64,000 bases of DNA, taken from assembly GCA_964391195.1 (NCBI GenBank), contig CAYMLG010000018.1, forward strand, positions 1-64,000, in the 5' to 3' direction. Positions 19,663 to 27,400 of this stretch are shown here, one piece after another (the stretch's first letter is position 1; the number at the start of each line of letters is the position of its first letter). The position numbers were made by a program, and so were the translations under genes. Below the pieces are notes generated by a model. It worked only from the letters and a program-made list of their open reading frames with translations, was not told the origin of the DNA and searched no databases. The DNA comes from JAAYXE01 sp964391195 (GTDB lineage: Bacteria; Chloroflexota; Anaerolineae; Anaerolineales; UBA4823).

Positions 19663-20127
19663 ATGGCAGAGATCGGCGTCATTTCCGACACGCACGGGCT
19701 GCTGCGCCCGCAGGCTGTGAAGGCGCTGCAGGGTGTGGAGCGGATTCTACACGCCGGCGATGTGGGCCGCCCGGAGATCCTGGCTGAACTCCAGGCGCTG
19801 GCCCCGCTGACGGCGGTGCGCGGCAACGTGGACCGAGGCGATTGGGCCCGGGCCTTGCCGCTGACGGAAGCTGTGGAAGTTGGCCCGACCTGGCTGTATC
19901 TGCTCCACGACCTCGCGCAGCTGGACCTGGACCCTGCGACGGCCGGCTTTGCGGCGGTGATCAGCGGCCATTCTCACCGGCCCCTGGTCGAGCGCCGGAA
20001 TGGGGTCCTGTATCTCAATCCGGGCAGCGCCGGGCCGCGCCGCTTTCACCTGCCGGTGACCGTCGCCCGGCTGTGGGTCGAGCCCGGCGCCGTCGAGGCG
20101 CAGATCATCGAGCTTCCGGTAGATTGA
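19663..20127 (+). CDS. YfcE/MJ0936-type metallophosphoesterase
   Basis: A 154-residue calcineurin-like phosphodiesterase of the small YfcE type. The metal-binding motifs appear in order: ISDTHG at residue 6, AGDVG at about 31, RGNVDRG at about 53 (N of the GNxD motif), and ISGHSHRP with the two His near residue 103. The length fits the family (150-185). Such enzymes hydrolyse phosphodiesters in vitro; the natural substrate is unknown. The ATG at 19663 has GAGG six bases upstream, and the gene follows the lipoprotein gene by 8 bases. Confidence 0.9.
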   Translation: MAEIGVISDTHGLLRPQAVKALQGVERILHAGDVGRPEILAELQALAPLTAVRGNVDRGDWARALPLTEAVEVGPTWLYLLHDLAQLDLDPATAGFAAVISGHSHRPLVERRNGVLYLNPGSAGPRRFHLPVTVARLWVEPGAVEAQIIELPVD

Positions 20128-20180
20128 AAGGTCCGGTTGAAGCCCTGCACCTTACCTTCCTGAAATTTGAAGGAACTTTC

Positions 20181-20211
20181 TTGGTCGATTCCACCCAAGA
20201 TCGAATATAAT
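20181..20211 (+). promoter_or_regulatory. Promoter with consensus -10 for the GGDEF-like gene (leaderless)
   Basis: TATAAT (20206-20211) is a perfect -10 box. TTGGTC (20181-20186) is a possible -35 at 19 bases. The ATG of the next gene is 7 bases after the -10, so the transcript would start at or beside the ATG. Confidence 0.6.
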
Positions 20212-20218
20212 CTTATCG

Positions 20219-21046
20219 ATGTTGACAGACCCTCTGACCGGGGTCTTTTCCCGGGCACCACTCGAGCAGCAAATAAAGGAAGAAATCGACCGCCTCCTGC
20301 GCTACCGTCTTCCGTCCTCGATCAACCTCCTCGACCTGTACCACGATCAGAGCCTCGATGATGCGTTCGGACACCTGCGAGGAGATCAGGATCGGGTAGG
20401 TTTTGCCAGGCGGCTGCGGTCGCTGCTGCGCGCCTCCGGCCTGCTGTTCTGCTCCGGGGGAGCTAAATTTATGGCCTTGCTGCCGAACACCACCCGCAAT
20501 TATGCGGCCTCCCTGGCGCGGCGCCTGCTCGACTCCACCCGGGCCGCCCCTTCCACCGGCGAACCGCCACTCAAACTGCCGGTGACCATGGAGGTGTCGA
20601 GTGCGCCCGACGATGGCCAAACGCCGGGAGCGCTGCTCGAGAAGGTCGCCCGGCGCAGCTACGGAGGCCTGCGCCTCAGGCGGGGGCAGGTGATTCACCA
20701 GGACGGCCCACGGCCGGCCCTGGCCCCCCTGGACGAAGACTCCCGGCTGATCGAGCGCGACGAAGCCCTGTTGGTCCTGCACCAATTTTTCCGTGAACTG
20801 CCCCAGCGCCAGCGGGGCATCTTTGTTAATTGCAGAGCTTTGGGGGGCAGGCGCACCCGGTTTTCGGCCGAGACCGGGGATCCTGCCCGCTTGCAGGGGT
20901 ACAGGAAAGCATTCGCACCGGCTGCACCCCTGATGTCTGCCCAAGGCGAATCGGACGAAGTAAACGGCCCCGGCCCAGGGGAACCGTGGTCGTTACAAAA
21001 AATAATCACACAAAAAGTTGGAGAGACATGTCTATACACCCCTTAA
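20219..21046 (+). CDS. Degenerate GGDEF-domain protein, perhaps truncated
   Basis: 275 residues. The first 150 follow the GGDEF fold: DPLTGVFSR at the start, a damaged LLDLYHDQSLDDAFGH (usually LDxDxFKxxND) and SGGAKFMALLPNT where an active enzyme has GGDEF. The metal and GTP ligands are therefore gone and it cannot be an ordinary diguanylate cyclase. Residues 175-240 (SRLIERDEALLVLHQFF..., then GGRRTRF and LQGYRKAF) resemble the start of an AAA/STAND ATPase module with a ruined P-loop. The last 19 bases overlap the PRPP synthetase gene. It may be a decaying larger regulator or a repurposed sensor; confidence in expression rests on the strong promoter. Confidence 0.6.
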   Translation: MLTDPLTGVFSRAPLEQQIKEEIDRLLRYRLPSSINLLDLYHDQSLDDAFGHLRGDQDRVGFARRLRSLLRASGLLFCSGGAKFMALLPNTTRNYAASLARRLLDSTRAAPSTGEPPLKLPVTMEVSSAPDDGQTPGALLEKVARRSYGGLRLRRGQVIHQDGPRPALAPLDEDSRLIERDEALLVLHQFFRELPQRQRGIFVNCRALGGRRTRFSAETGDPARLQGYRKAFAPAAPLMSAQGESDEVNGPGPGEPWSLQKIITQKVGETCLYTP

Positions 21047-21978
21047 GGATCTTTAGCGGCTCTGCCCACCCGGCGCTTGCGCAGGAAATCGCCGGTTTGC
21101 TGGACACCACCGTGGGCAGTTCCACCACCGTCCATCTGCCGGACAGCGAAGTGTACGTCACCATCGATGAAGTTGTTCGCGATCAGGATATATTCTTCAT
21201 TCAACCCTGCTCCACGCCGGTGAACGACAACCTGATGGAACTGCTGCTCTACCTAGATGCCTTCCGCCGGGCCAGTGTTCACAGCGTGAGCGTGGTCGTC
21301 CCTTACTTCCCCTACGCCCGCCAGGACCGGATGGCCCGTGGGCGAGAGGCGATCAGCGCCCGCGTGGTAGCGAACCTGTTAGAGAGCCAGGGCCCAAATC
21401 GGATCATTTACGTGGATATCCACAACCGGGCGACACAGGGCTTTTTCAATATCCCGGTTGACCCGCTCACCGCCTTGCCCCTGCTGGCCGAGTATTTCCG
21501 CAAGCCGGAATACCAGGACGCGGCCATCGTTAGCCCGGATGTGGGGCGCGCCGGGATGGCCGGGCGCTATGCCGAACTGCTCAACCTTCCCCTGGTGGTG
21601 ATGCACAAGCGGCGCACCAGCTTCAGCGCCACCGAAACGACTCACGTGGTGGGCGATATCAAAGGCCGGCGCCCGATCGTGATCGACGACCTGATGGCGG
21701 GCGGCAGCGTGCTCAAGCAGATCGATGCCCTTTACGAGCGCGGCGCCGAAGGCAAGGCGGTTTTCTCCGTCACTCACCCGGTGCTGCTCCCCACTGCCCT
21801 GGAAATCCTGGATAAGGACGATCGCATCGAGAAGCTGGTGGTGACCAATACCATCCCGATCCCGCCCGAAAAACGCCATCCGAAGATCGAGGTTCTGTCG
21901 GTCGCTTCGCTGCTGGCCGATATCATCCACCGGGTGCACCGTGGGATCAGCATCTCGGAGAAGCTAATCCTATCCTGA
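21028..21978 (+). CDS. prs: Ribose-phosphate pyrophosphokinase (PRPP synthetase)
   Basis: 316 residues, the normal Prs length. The motifs are VVPYFPYARQDR (ATP site), VDIHN and VSPDVGRAGMAGRYAE (ribose-phosphate and metal site), and HKRR of the catalytic flexible loop. The enzyme makes PRPP from ribose-5-phosphate and ATP for nucleotides, His and Trp. The PRPP loop reads DDLMAGGS, one residue shorter than the usual DDxxxTGGT type. The ATG at 21028 has GGAG four bases upstream and lies inside the end of the previous gene, so translation may be coupled. A terminator-like hairpin follows. Confidence 0.92.
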   Translation: MSIHPLRIFSGSAHPALAQEIAGLLDTTVGSSTTVHLPDSEVYVTIDEVVRDQDIFFIQPCSTPVNDNLMELLLYLDAFRRASVHSVSVVVPYFPYARQDRMARGREAISARVVANLLESQGPNRIIYVDIHNRATQGFFNIPVDPLTALPLLAEYFRKPEYQDAAIVSPDVGRAGMAGRYAELLNLPLVVMHKRRTSFSATETTHVVGDIKGRRPIVIDDLMAGGSVLKQIDALYERGAEGKAVFSVTHPVLLPTALEILDKDDRIEKLVVTNTIPIPPEKRHPKIEVLSVASLLADIIHRVHRGISISEKLILS

Positions 21979-21992
21979 GCCGCGAGCGAGGC

Positions 21993-22024
21993 GCGCCCAC
22001 CCGCCGCGGCTGCCGGGTGGGCGC
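21993..22024 (+). terminator. Hairpin terminator after prs
   Basis: A perfect 11-pair GC-rich stem (21993-22003 with 22014-22024) begins 15 bases after the stop. The following bases are only moderately T-rich (TGTTCTGATTTCT). Confidence 0.6.
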
Positions 22025-22133
22025 TGTTCTGATTTCTCGCCCATCCAGGGCAAGGCCAGGGACCCGGGCAGGGCCGTGCACCAAACGGCCACCACCAGGT
22101 TGATCGGGCAAGTCATAGTCACAGGAGGGAATG

Positions 22134-23507
22134 ATGACCGGCAATGACATGCTGCGCTTTCCGGCGAGCTTCGTCTGGGGCACGGCCACCGCGGCTTACC
22201 AGATCGAGGGCGCCTGGAACGAGGACGGCAAAGGTCCTTCGATTTGGGATACCTTCGTCCGCCGGCCGGGGACCATCCACCAGGGGGCTACCGGCGACGT
22301 CGCCATCGACCACTACCACCGTGCAGCCGAGGATGTGCGCCTCATGGCCAGCCTGGGCATTCCGGCCTATCGCTTTTCGGTCTCCTGGCCGCGAGTGCTG
22401 CCCCATGGAGCGGGCGAGGTCAACTGCGCCGGGCTGGATTTTTACGACCGCCTGGTGGACGAGCTGCTGAGCTGCGGGGTCGAGCCTTATCTCACCCTCT
22501 ATCACTGGGATCTCCCCCAGGCGCTGCAGGATCTGGGCGGATGGGAGCGCCGGGAGACAATCTTCCACTTCGGCGAATACGCGCAGGTCATCGCCCGGCG
22601 GCTGGGCGACCGGGTGAAGAACTGGATCACGATCAACGAACCGTTATCGGTGGCCCTCTCGGGGTATTTCCTGGGCGACCACGCGCCTGGGATAAACAAT
22701 CCCCTGGCAGCCATGCAGGTGGGGCAGCACCTGTTGGCGGGTCACGGATTGGCGGTGCAGGCGCTGCGAGCGGCGCTCCCGGAGACAGCGCAGGTGGGCA
22801 TTAGCCTGAACCTGTTCCCGGTCTACCCTGCGAGCGATACGGAGGAGGACCGCCAGGCGGCTCAGCGCGCCGAGGCGGTCCTTCTACACCTCTTCCTGGA
22901 GCCTTTGATGCGCGGCCGTTTCCCGGAGCAGGTGGTGGAGCTCTTCGGGCCGCTCTTCCCCACACCCAAAGCGGAAGATCTGCAGTTGGCTGCTGCCCCC
23001 ATCGACTTCCTGGGGGTCAACTATTACACCCGGGCGGTGATGCGCCACGACCCCAATTTCCCCATTCTCCACGCCGCGCAGACGATGCCCGCCGGAAGCG
23101 AGTATTCCCAGATGTGGGAGATCTATCCCCAGGGGCTGTACGATCTGCTGCTCCAGGTGCACCGCGAGTACCGGCCGAAGCGCATCCTGATCACCGAGAA
23201 CGGGGTACCGGTCCCCGATGATCTCGATTACGACGGCGAGGTGCGCGATTACCGGCGCATCCACTATCTGCGCGACCACCTGGCGCAAACGCACCGCCTC
23301 ATTCAGGAAGGTGTTCCCGTGGAGGGCTACTTCGTGTGGTCGTTGTGGGACAACTTCGAGTGGGCCCATGGGTATAAAATGCGCTTCGGGTTGGTGCACG
23401 TCGATTTCGAGACCCAACAGCGCACGGTGAAAAAGAGCGGCCGGTGGTATTCGCAGGTCATCCGGGACAACGGCTTCGATCCGCGCCAACCGGCTTTTCC
23501 GTCCTGA
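22134..23507 (+). CDS. GH1 beta-glucosidase/beta-glycosidase
   Basis: A 457-residue family 1 glycoside hydrolase of standard length. It opens with FVWGTATAAYQIEGAW. The acid/base Glu is E169 in TINEP and the nucleophile is E355 in ITENG; the C terminus has the VWSLWDNFEWAHGY substrate motif. It releases beta-linked glucose or related sugars from oligosaccharides in the cytoplasm, as no signal peptide is present. GGAGG lies five bases before the ATG at 22134; an ATG one codon earlier is less well placed. A protease pair and an alpha-mannosidase downstream suggest a role in scavenging glycans or glycoproteins. Confidence 0.95.
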   Translation: MTGNDMLRFPASFVWGTATAAYQIEGAWNEDGKGPSIWDTFVRRPGTIHQGATGDVAIDHYHRAAEDVRLMASLGIPAYRFSVSWPRVLPHGAGEVNCAGLDFYDRLVDELLSCGVEPYLTLYHWDLPQALQDLGGWERRETIFHFGEYAQVIARRLGDRVKNWITINEPLSVALSGYFLGDHAPGINNPLAAMQVGQHLLAGHGLAVQALRAALPETAQVGISLNLFPVYPASDTEEDRQAAQRAEAVLLHLFLEPLMRGRFPEQVVELFGPLFPTPKAEDLQLAAAPIDFLGVNYYTRAVMRHDPNFPILHAAQTMPAGSEYSQMWEIYPQGLYDLLLQVHREYRPKRILITENGVPVPDDLDYDGEVRDYRRIHYLRDHLAQTHRLIQEGVPVEGYFVWSLWDNFEWAHGYKMRFGLVHVDFETQQRTVKKSGRWYSQVIRDNGFDPRQPAFPS

Positions 23508-23519
23508 GAGGGCGCGCCC

Positions 23520-23735
23520 TCCCATCATGTCATCCTGCGGATGAGCTTCCTACTATGTCATCCGGAGTGGCATCGCAGAGCGTCGCTCTGCGCCGCCGCG
23601 ATGCTCAGCGCAGCGACCGAAGAATCTCGACACTGGGCATCGCCGCCGTAGGATTACATGAGTGAGGGGACATCCTGTGGGAGCACACCATCCATCCTTA
23701 CTTACTGTGTTCTCTGTGAACTCTGTGGTAAAACT
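23520..23735. repeat. Interspersed repeat patch downstream of the GH1 gene
   Basis: The gap between the GH1 and M28 genes holds two GTCATCC direct repeats (within 23527-23563), a perfect palindrome CGCAGAGCG-T-CGCTCTGCG (23574-23592) and a GAAGAATCTCGAC tail (23621-23633). Bases 23705-23733 match the TTCTCTGTGAACTCTGTGGT element also found at 47070-47094 and, reversed, at 55066-55090. A reversed relative of the first part lies near 46476-46530. I see no coding signal here. Confidence 0.6.
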
Positions 23736-23783
23736 CTTCCCGACAATAAGCCACCCTACCGGCCTCAATCGGACACACTGCAC

Positions 23784-24950
23784 ATGGATTCGATGCAAGA
23801 ATTCTCCCGGCTGATGCAGGCCTTCTCCATCCCGCGACCCAACGGGTCCCGGGCGGAGCGGGCCACCTCAACCTTCATCCGGGAATGGCTCGAACAGCGG
23901 CAGATCCCTTACCGTATCCACCGCTTCACCGTGAACCCATACCATTTCGAATGCCTGGGGCTGTGGTTCATCCTCTCCCGCACCCTGCTGGCCGTGATCG
24001 TATGGCTCGGCCGCGGATGGGCGCCGGCCCTGGCTGCGGGGGTCATCCTGGCGGTGGAACTGCTGGACGGCGTGAAGCGCATTCCGCTCATCACCTGGCC
24101 CGGCCGCAGGCAGGTGGAGAATATCCTGATCGAATTCTCGCCGCAGCAAGCCGAGGAAGAGGTAGTGATCAGCGCCCATTACGACAGCAAAACCGAGCTG
24201 CTCGACCACCGGCAGCGCATGTTCTTCCTGAAAAACATCTACACCGGGATCTTTCTCACCGCGGGGGCGGGGCTGCTGGCGGGGGCCGGGAACGAGCTGC
24301 AGCGCCGGGGCCTGGTCGCAGGCGATATCCTCTCCGGGCTGGCCCTGGCCCTCTGTCTGCCCCTGCTCATCCTGGCCTACGGCTATGGGCTGAATCTGGC
24401 CCTGGGCCGCCTGGTGCAGCCCAGCCAGGGGGCGGTGGATAACGGGGCCGCCTGCGCCATATTGCTCGTCCTGGCCGGCCGCCTGAGACACAGCGAACTC
24501 CCGCCACACACCCGCATCACCCTGGCCCTATTCACCGGAGAAGAGGTGGATCGCCAGGGATCTCGGGCTTACGTCCGCAGCCGGGATTGGAATCTGCCGG
24601 CCGAGGCCCTGAACCTGGAGGTGATGGGGCAAGACGGTGAGTATGTGCTCTGGGAGCGAGAAGGCTCGGTCTTCGGTCTGAAACCCTGTTCGCGAGAAGT
24701 GAACGCCCGCGTGTCGGCGGCCGTTTCTGCCGTGACCGGGGCTGCGCCCGTTCCAGGGGGGCCGATCACCAGCGATGGAGCCTCTTTCCTTGCCGCGGGG
24801 ATCCCCACCGCCGTGCTGGGCACTTACGACCGGCGATTGAAAGATACCGGCTTCCACCGCCCGGCCGATCACCTGAAACGGGTGCGGCTCGAGCGCCTGC
24901 AGGAAGGGGTGGATATCTTGATTCAGTATATGGAAAAGAAACATGGATAA
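23784..24950 (+). CDS. Membrane-anchored M28-family zinc aminopeptidase
   Basis: 388 residues from the ATG at 23784. The zinc and catalytic residues of clan MH appear in order: ISAHYDSKTE (His, Asp), GAVDNGAA (bridging Asp), FTGEEVDRQGS (Glu pair) and a late His in GFHRPADHLK. Four hydrophobic segments, two before the first zinc ligand and two between the first and second motifs, would set the enzyme in the membrane. That is unusual for a small M28 peptidase. It overlaps the next gene, a membrane subtilisin, by 8 bases, so the two proteases are probably made together. An upstream start at 23658 would put coding sequence in a repeat and was not used. Confidence 0.82.
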   Translation: MDSMQEFSRLMQAFSIPRPNGSRAERATSTFIREWLEQRQIPYRIHRFTVNPYHFECLGLWFILSRTLLAVIVWLGRGWAPALAAGVILAVELLDGVKRIPLITWPGRRQVENILIEFSPQQAEEEVVISAHYDSKTELLDHRQRMFFLKNIYTGIFLTAGAGLLAGAGNELQRRGLVAGDILSGLALALCLPLLILAYGYGLNLALGRLVQPSQGAVDNGAACAILLVLAGRLRHSELPPHTRITLALFTGEEVDRQGSRAYVRSRDWNLPAEALNLEVMGQDGEYVLWEREGSVFGLKPCSREVNARVSAAVSAVTGAAPVPGGPITSDGASFLAAGIPTAVLGTYDRRLKDTGFHRPADHLKRVRLERLQEGVDILIQYMEKKHG

Positions 24951-27354
24951 CAACGGACCCAACAACCTGCCATCGACCACCACACCCCGGTCGAACGCCG
25001 GCTGTGGCAGCCCGGCGGTCTTCGTCCTGGCCCTGTTGTGGGTGTTCTTCATCATCACCGTCCGGATCGCGATCTCGTTGATCGCATCGGCCACCCCTGG
25101 CCCGGCCGCCGAAACGCTTAGCCTGACTGCATCTCTGGGCATGGCCGTCACCCTGCTCATATCGGTGGGGGCGCTGGCCCTCTTCTGGAAGGACCCCGCC
25201 TACAAAGCCATTTACCAGACCTGGGGCCTGGCCTCGGCTTTCGCCCTCCTGCTGATCGTCGCCCATCTGCCAGACACCATCGCCTCGCTGACCCGGGCCG
25301 CGCTGCACCTGGCGCTGGCGCTGATTGCCGCAGGAGCGTTGTACTTCATCGCCCGGCGCCGGGCTTTATCGCAGGCTGAAGGGGCCCTCTCCGGCGCAGA
25401 TAGCCTGGCTCTGGCCCTGTTGGGCGCGGCGCTGATCGCCGTGCCCTGGACGCTGTGGGGGGCGCTGGGCTCACCTCTGGACATCCTGCTGGACCTGCTC
25501 TCCGGGCTCGGCTTCGGCCTGGCCGCCGCCATCCTGCTCGACCGCTTTCTGTTCCGCCCCTACCTGGCCCATCTGGCCGCCCAGGGACAGGATTTCACCT
25601 TCGGACACCGGCTGGCGTTGGCGCTGGCCGCCGACGCAGCCCTGTCGATCATCGCCGCCGGAACCGGGTTCCCTTATGGGGGGATGCAGCTCGCATTGAT
25701 CCTGGTTTGGGGCGCCACCGGGTGGCTGACGGTGCGCCTGCGCCGTCCGCTGGCCCTGGCCGCCCTGCTCGGGCTGACCGCCGCAATCCCCCTGGCGTTC
25801 ATCGATCCCGATGAACTGATCCTGGTGATCGGCTACGGCGCCGGGGAGGTCCTCAGTTGGGCGCTGCGGGGGACCCTTATCTCCGGGCTGATCGCCTGGA
25901 TCCTGGGCCTCCTGCTGCTGGCCATCCCCTCCCCCATTCGCCGGCGCCCGAGGCCCGCGTGGGCCGTCCCCCTGTTTGCTGTGCTGGCCTTGGGCGGCTG
26001 GGTGCTGGCCCTGGCGCTGTACTTCACCCTGGGGCAGCCCGGCTTCTTCGGCGAGCGCTACTTCATCGTCCTCGAATCGCAGGCCGACCTCACCCCGGCG
26101 GAAGAAATCGAAGACCCCGCCGCCCGCCGGACGTTCGTCTACCGGACCCTGGTTGAACACGCCACGACGACTCAGGCCGGGCTGCGCCAGTTCCTGGAAG
26201 GCTTCCGCCTGGATTACACCCCGTACTACCTGGTGAACGGGATCGAAGTGGAAGGCAACCCGCTGCTGCGGCTGTGGATCGCTTCTCGCCCCGAGGTGGC
26301 CGAAGTGCTGCAGAGCCCGCGGCTGCGCCCCTTGCCCGAGCCTGTCCCCACGGCGGCCGGGGATCTCCCGCCCGTCGAAGCGCCACCCTGGAACCTCAGC
26401 CTGATCCAGGCCGACCGGGTGTGGGCGGATTTCGGCGTCAGAGGCGAGGGGATCGTCATCGGCCACTCCGACAGCGGTGTATGGGGGGGCCACCCCGAAC
26501 TGGCCGATTCCTACCGGGGGGTAGGCGGCGAGCACGACTACAACTGGTTCGACCCCTGGTATGGGCGTTCCGAACCGGCGGACATCGGCGGGCACGGCAC
26601 CCACACCCTGGGCATCGTGCTGGGCAACCACACCGGGGTCGCCCCGGACGCCACCTGGATCGGCTGTGTGAACCTGGCCCGCAATCTGGGCAACCCCGCC
26701 CTATACCTGGACTGCTGGCAGTTCATGCTGGCGCCCTTCCCCCAGGGGGGCGATCCCTTCACCGATGGCGCGCCGGAGTTGGGGGCTCATGTGCTCAACA
26801 ATTCCTGGGGCTGCCCGGATATAGAAGGGTGTGACCCCGACACGCTGCAGCCGGCCGCCCGAGCGCTCTCCACCGCAGGGGTGTTCGTGGTCGTCTCGGC
26901 CGGGAATGACGGCCCGGGTTGTGGCTCGCTCAACTCTGCCCCCGCCTGGTACGATGAGGTCTTCTCGATCGGGTCGATCAATTCATCCGGGCAGATCTCT
27001 CTGTTCAGCAGTCGCGGCCCGGTGCCCTTCCCGGAGAGCGACGAAGTCAAGCCTGACCTGGTCGCCCCGGGCGAAATGGTGATCTCCGCCTATCCCCAGG
27101 ACGGCTACTCGGCTGCCAGCGGCACCTCGATGGCCGGGCCACACGCCGCCGGGGTCGTAGCCCTGATGTGGTCGGCGAACCCCGACCTGATCGGCGATAT
27201 CCAGCGCACCGAGGAGATCCTAAAACAGACCGCCCGGCCCTACAGCGGGTTCATCCCCTCCTGCCCCGGGGCGGAGGAGCATCCGAGCACCGTGACCGGT
27301 TATGGTATCCTGGACGCCTATGGGGCCGTTGAGGCTGCGCTGGCCGAACGGTGA
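24943..27354 (+). CDS. Polytopic-membrane subtilisin-like serine protease (S8)
   Basis: 803 residues in two parts. Residues 25-370 hold about ten membrane helices of no family I know. Residues 375-460 look like an inhibitor-I9-type linker or propeptide. Residues 470-800 are a subtilase with Asp510 (SDSGV), His551 (GHGTH), oxyanion Asn655 (SAGND) and Ser729 (GTSMAGPHAAG). The triad is complete, so the protease should be active, on the outside of the membrane. The start ATG lies inside the end of the M28 gene (8-base overlap). Fusion of a subtilase to a large N-terminal membrane domain is rare. The substrate is unknown; pairing with a membrane M28 peptidase suggests stepwise degradation of a membrane or surface protein. 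Confidence 0.85.
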   Translation: MDNNGPNNLPSTTTPRSNAGCGSPAVFVLALLWVFFIITVRIAISLIASATPGPAAETLSLTASLGMAVTLLISVGALALFWKDPAYKAIYQTWGLASAFALLLIVAHLPDTIASLTRAALHLALALIAAGALYFIARRRALSQAEGALSGADSLALALLGAALIAVPWTLWGALGSPLDILLDLLSGLGFGLAAAILLDRFLFRPYLAHLAAQGQDFTFGHRLALALAADAALSIIAAGTGFPYGGMQLALILVWGATGWLTVRLRRPLALAALLGLTAAIPLAFIDPDELILVIGYGAGEVLSWALRGTLISGLIAWILGLLLLAIPSPIRRRPRPAWAVPLFAVLALGGWVLALALYFTLGQPGFFGERYFIVLESQADLTPAEEIEDPAARRTFVYRTLVEHATTTQAGLRQFLEGFRLDYTPYYLVNGIEVEGNPLLRLWIASRPEVAEVLQSPRLRPLPEPVPTAAGDLPPVEAPPWNLSLIQADRVWADFGVRGEGIVIGHSDSGVWGGHPELADSYRGVGGEHDYNWFDPWYGRSEPADIGGHGTHTLGIVLGNHTGVAPDATWIGCVNLARNLGNPALYLDCWQFMLAPFPQGGDPFTDGAPELGAHVLNNSWGCPDIEGCDPDTLQPAARALSTAGVFVVVSAGNDGPGCGSLNSAPAWYDEVFSIGSINSSGQISLFSSRGPVPFPESDEVKPDLVAPGEMVISAYPQDGYSAASGTSMAGPHAAGVVALMWSANPDLIGDIQRTEEILKQTARPYSGFIPSCPGAEEHPSTVTGYGILDAYGAVEAALAER

Positions 27355-27400
27355 CGGCTGCGGTCTGCTTAGGTCACGTTTATAAGGAAAACATCCTGCA

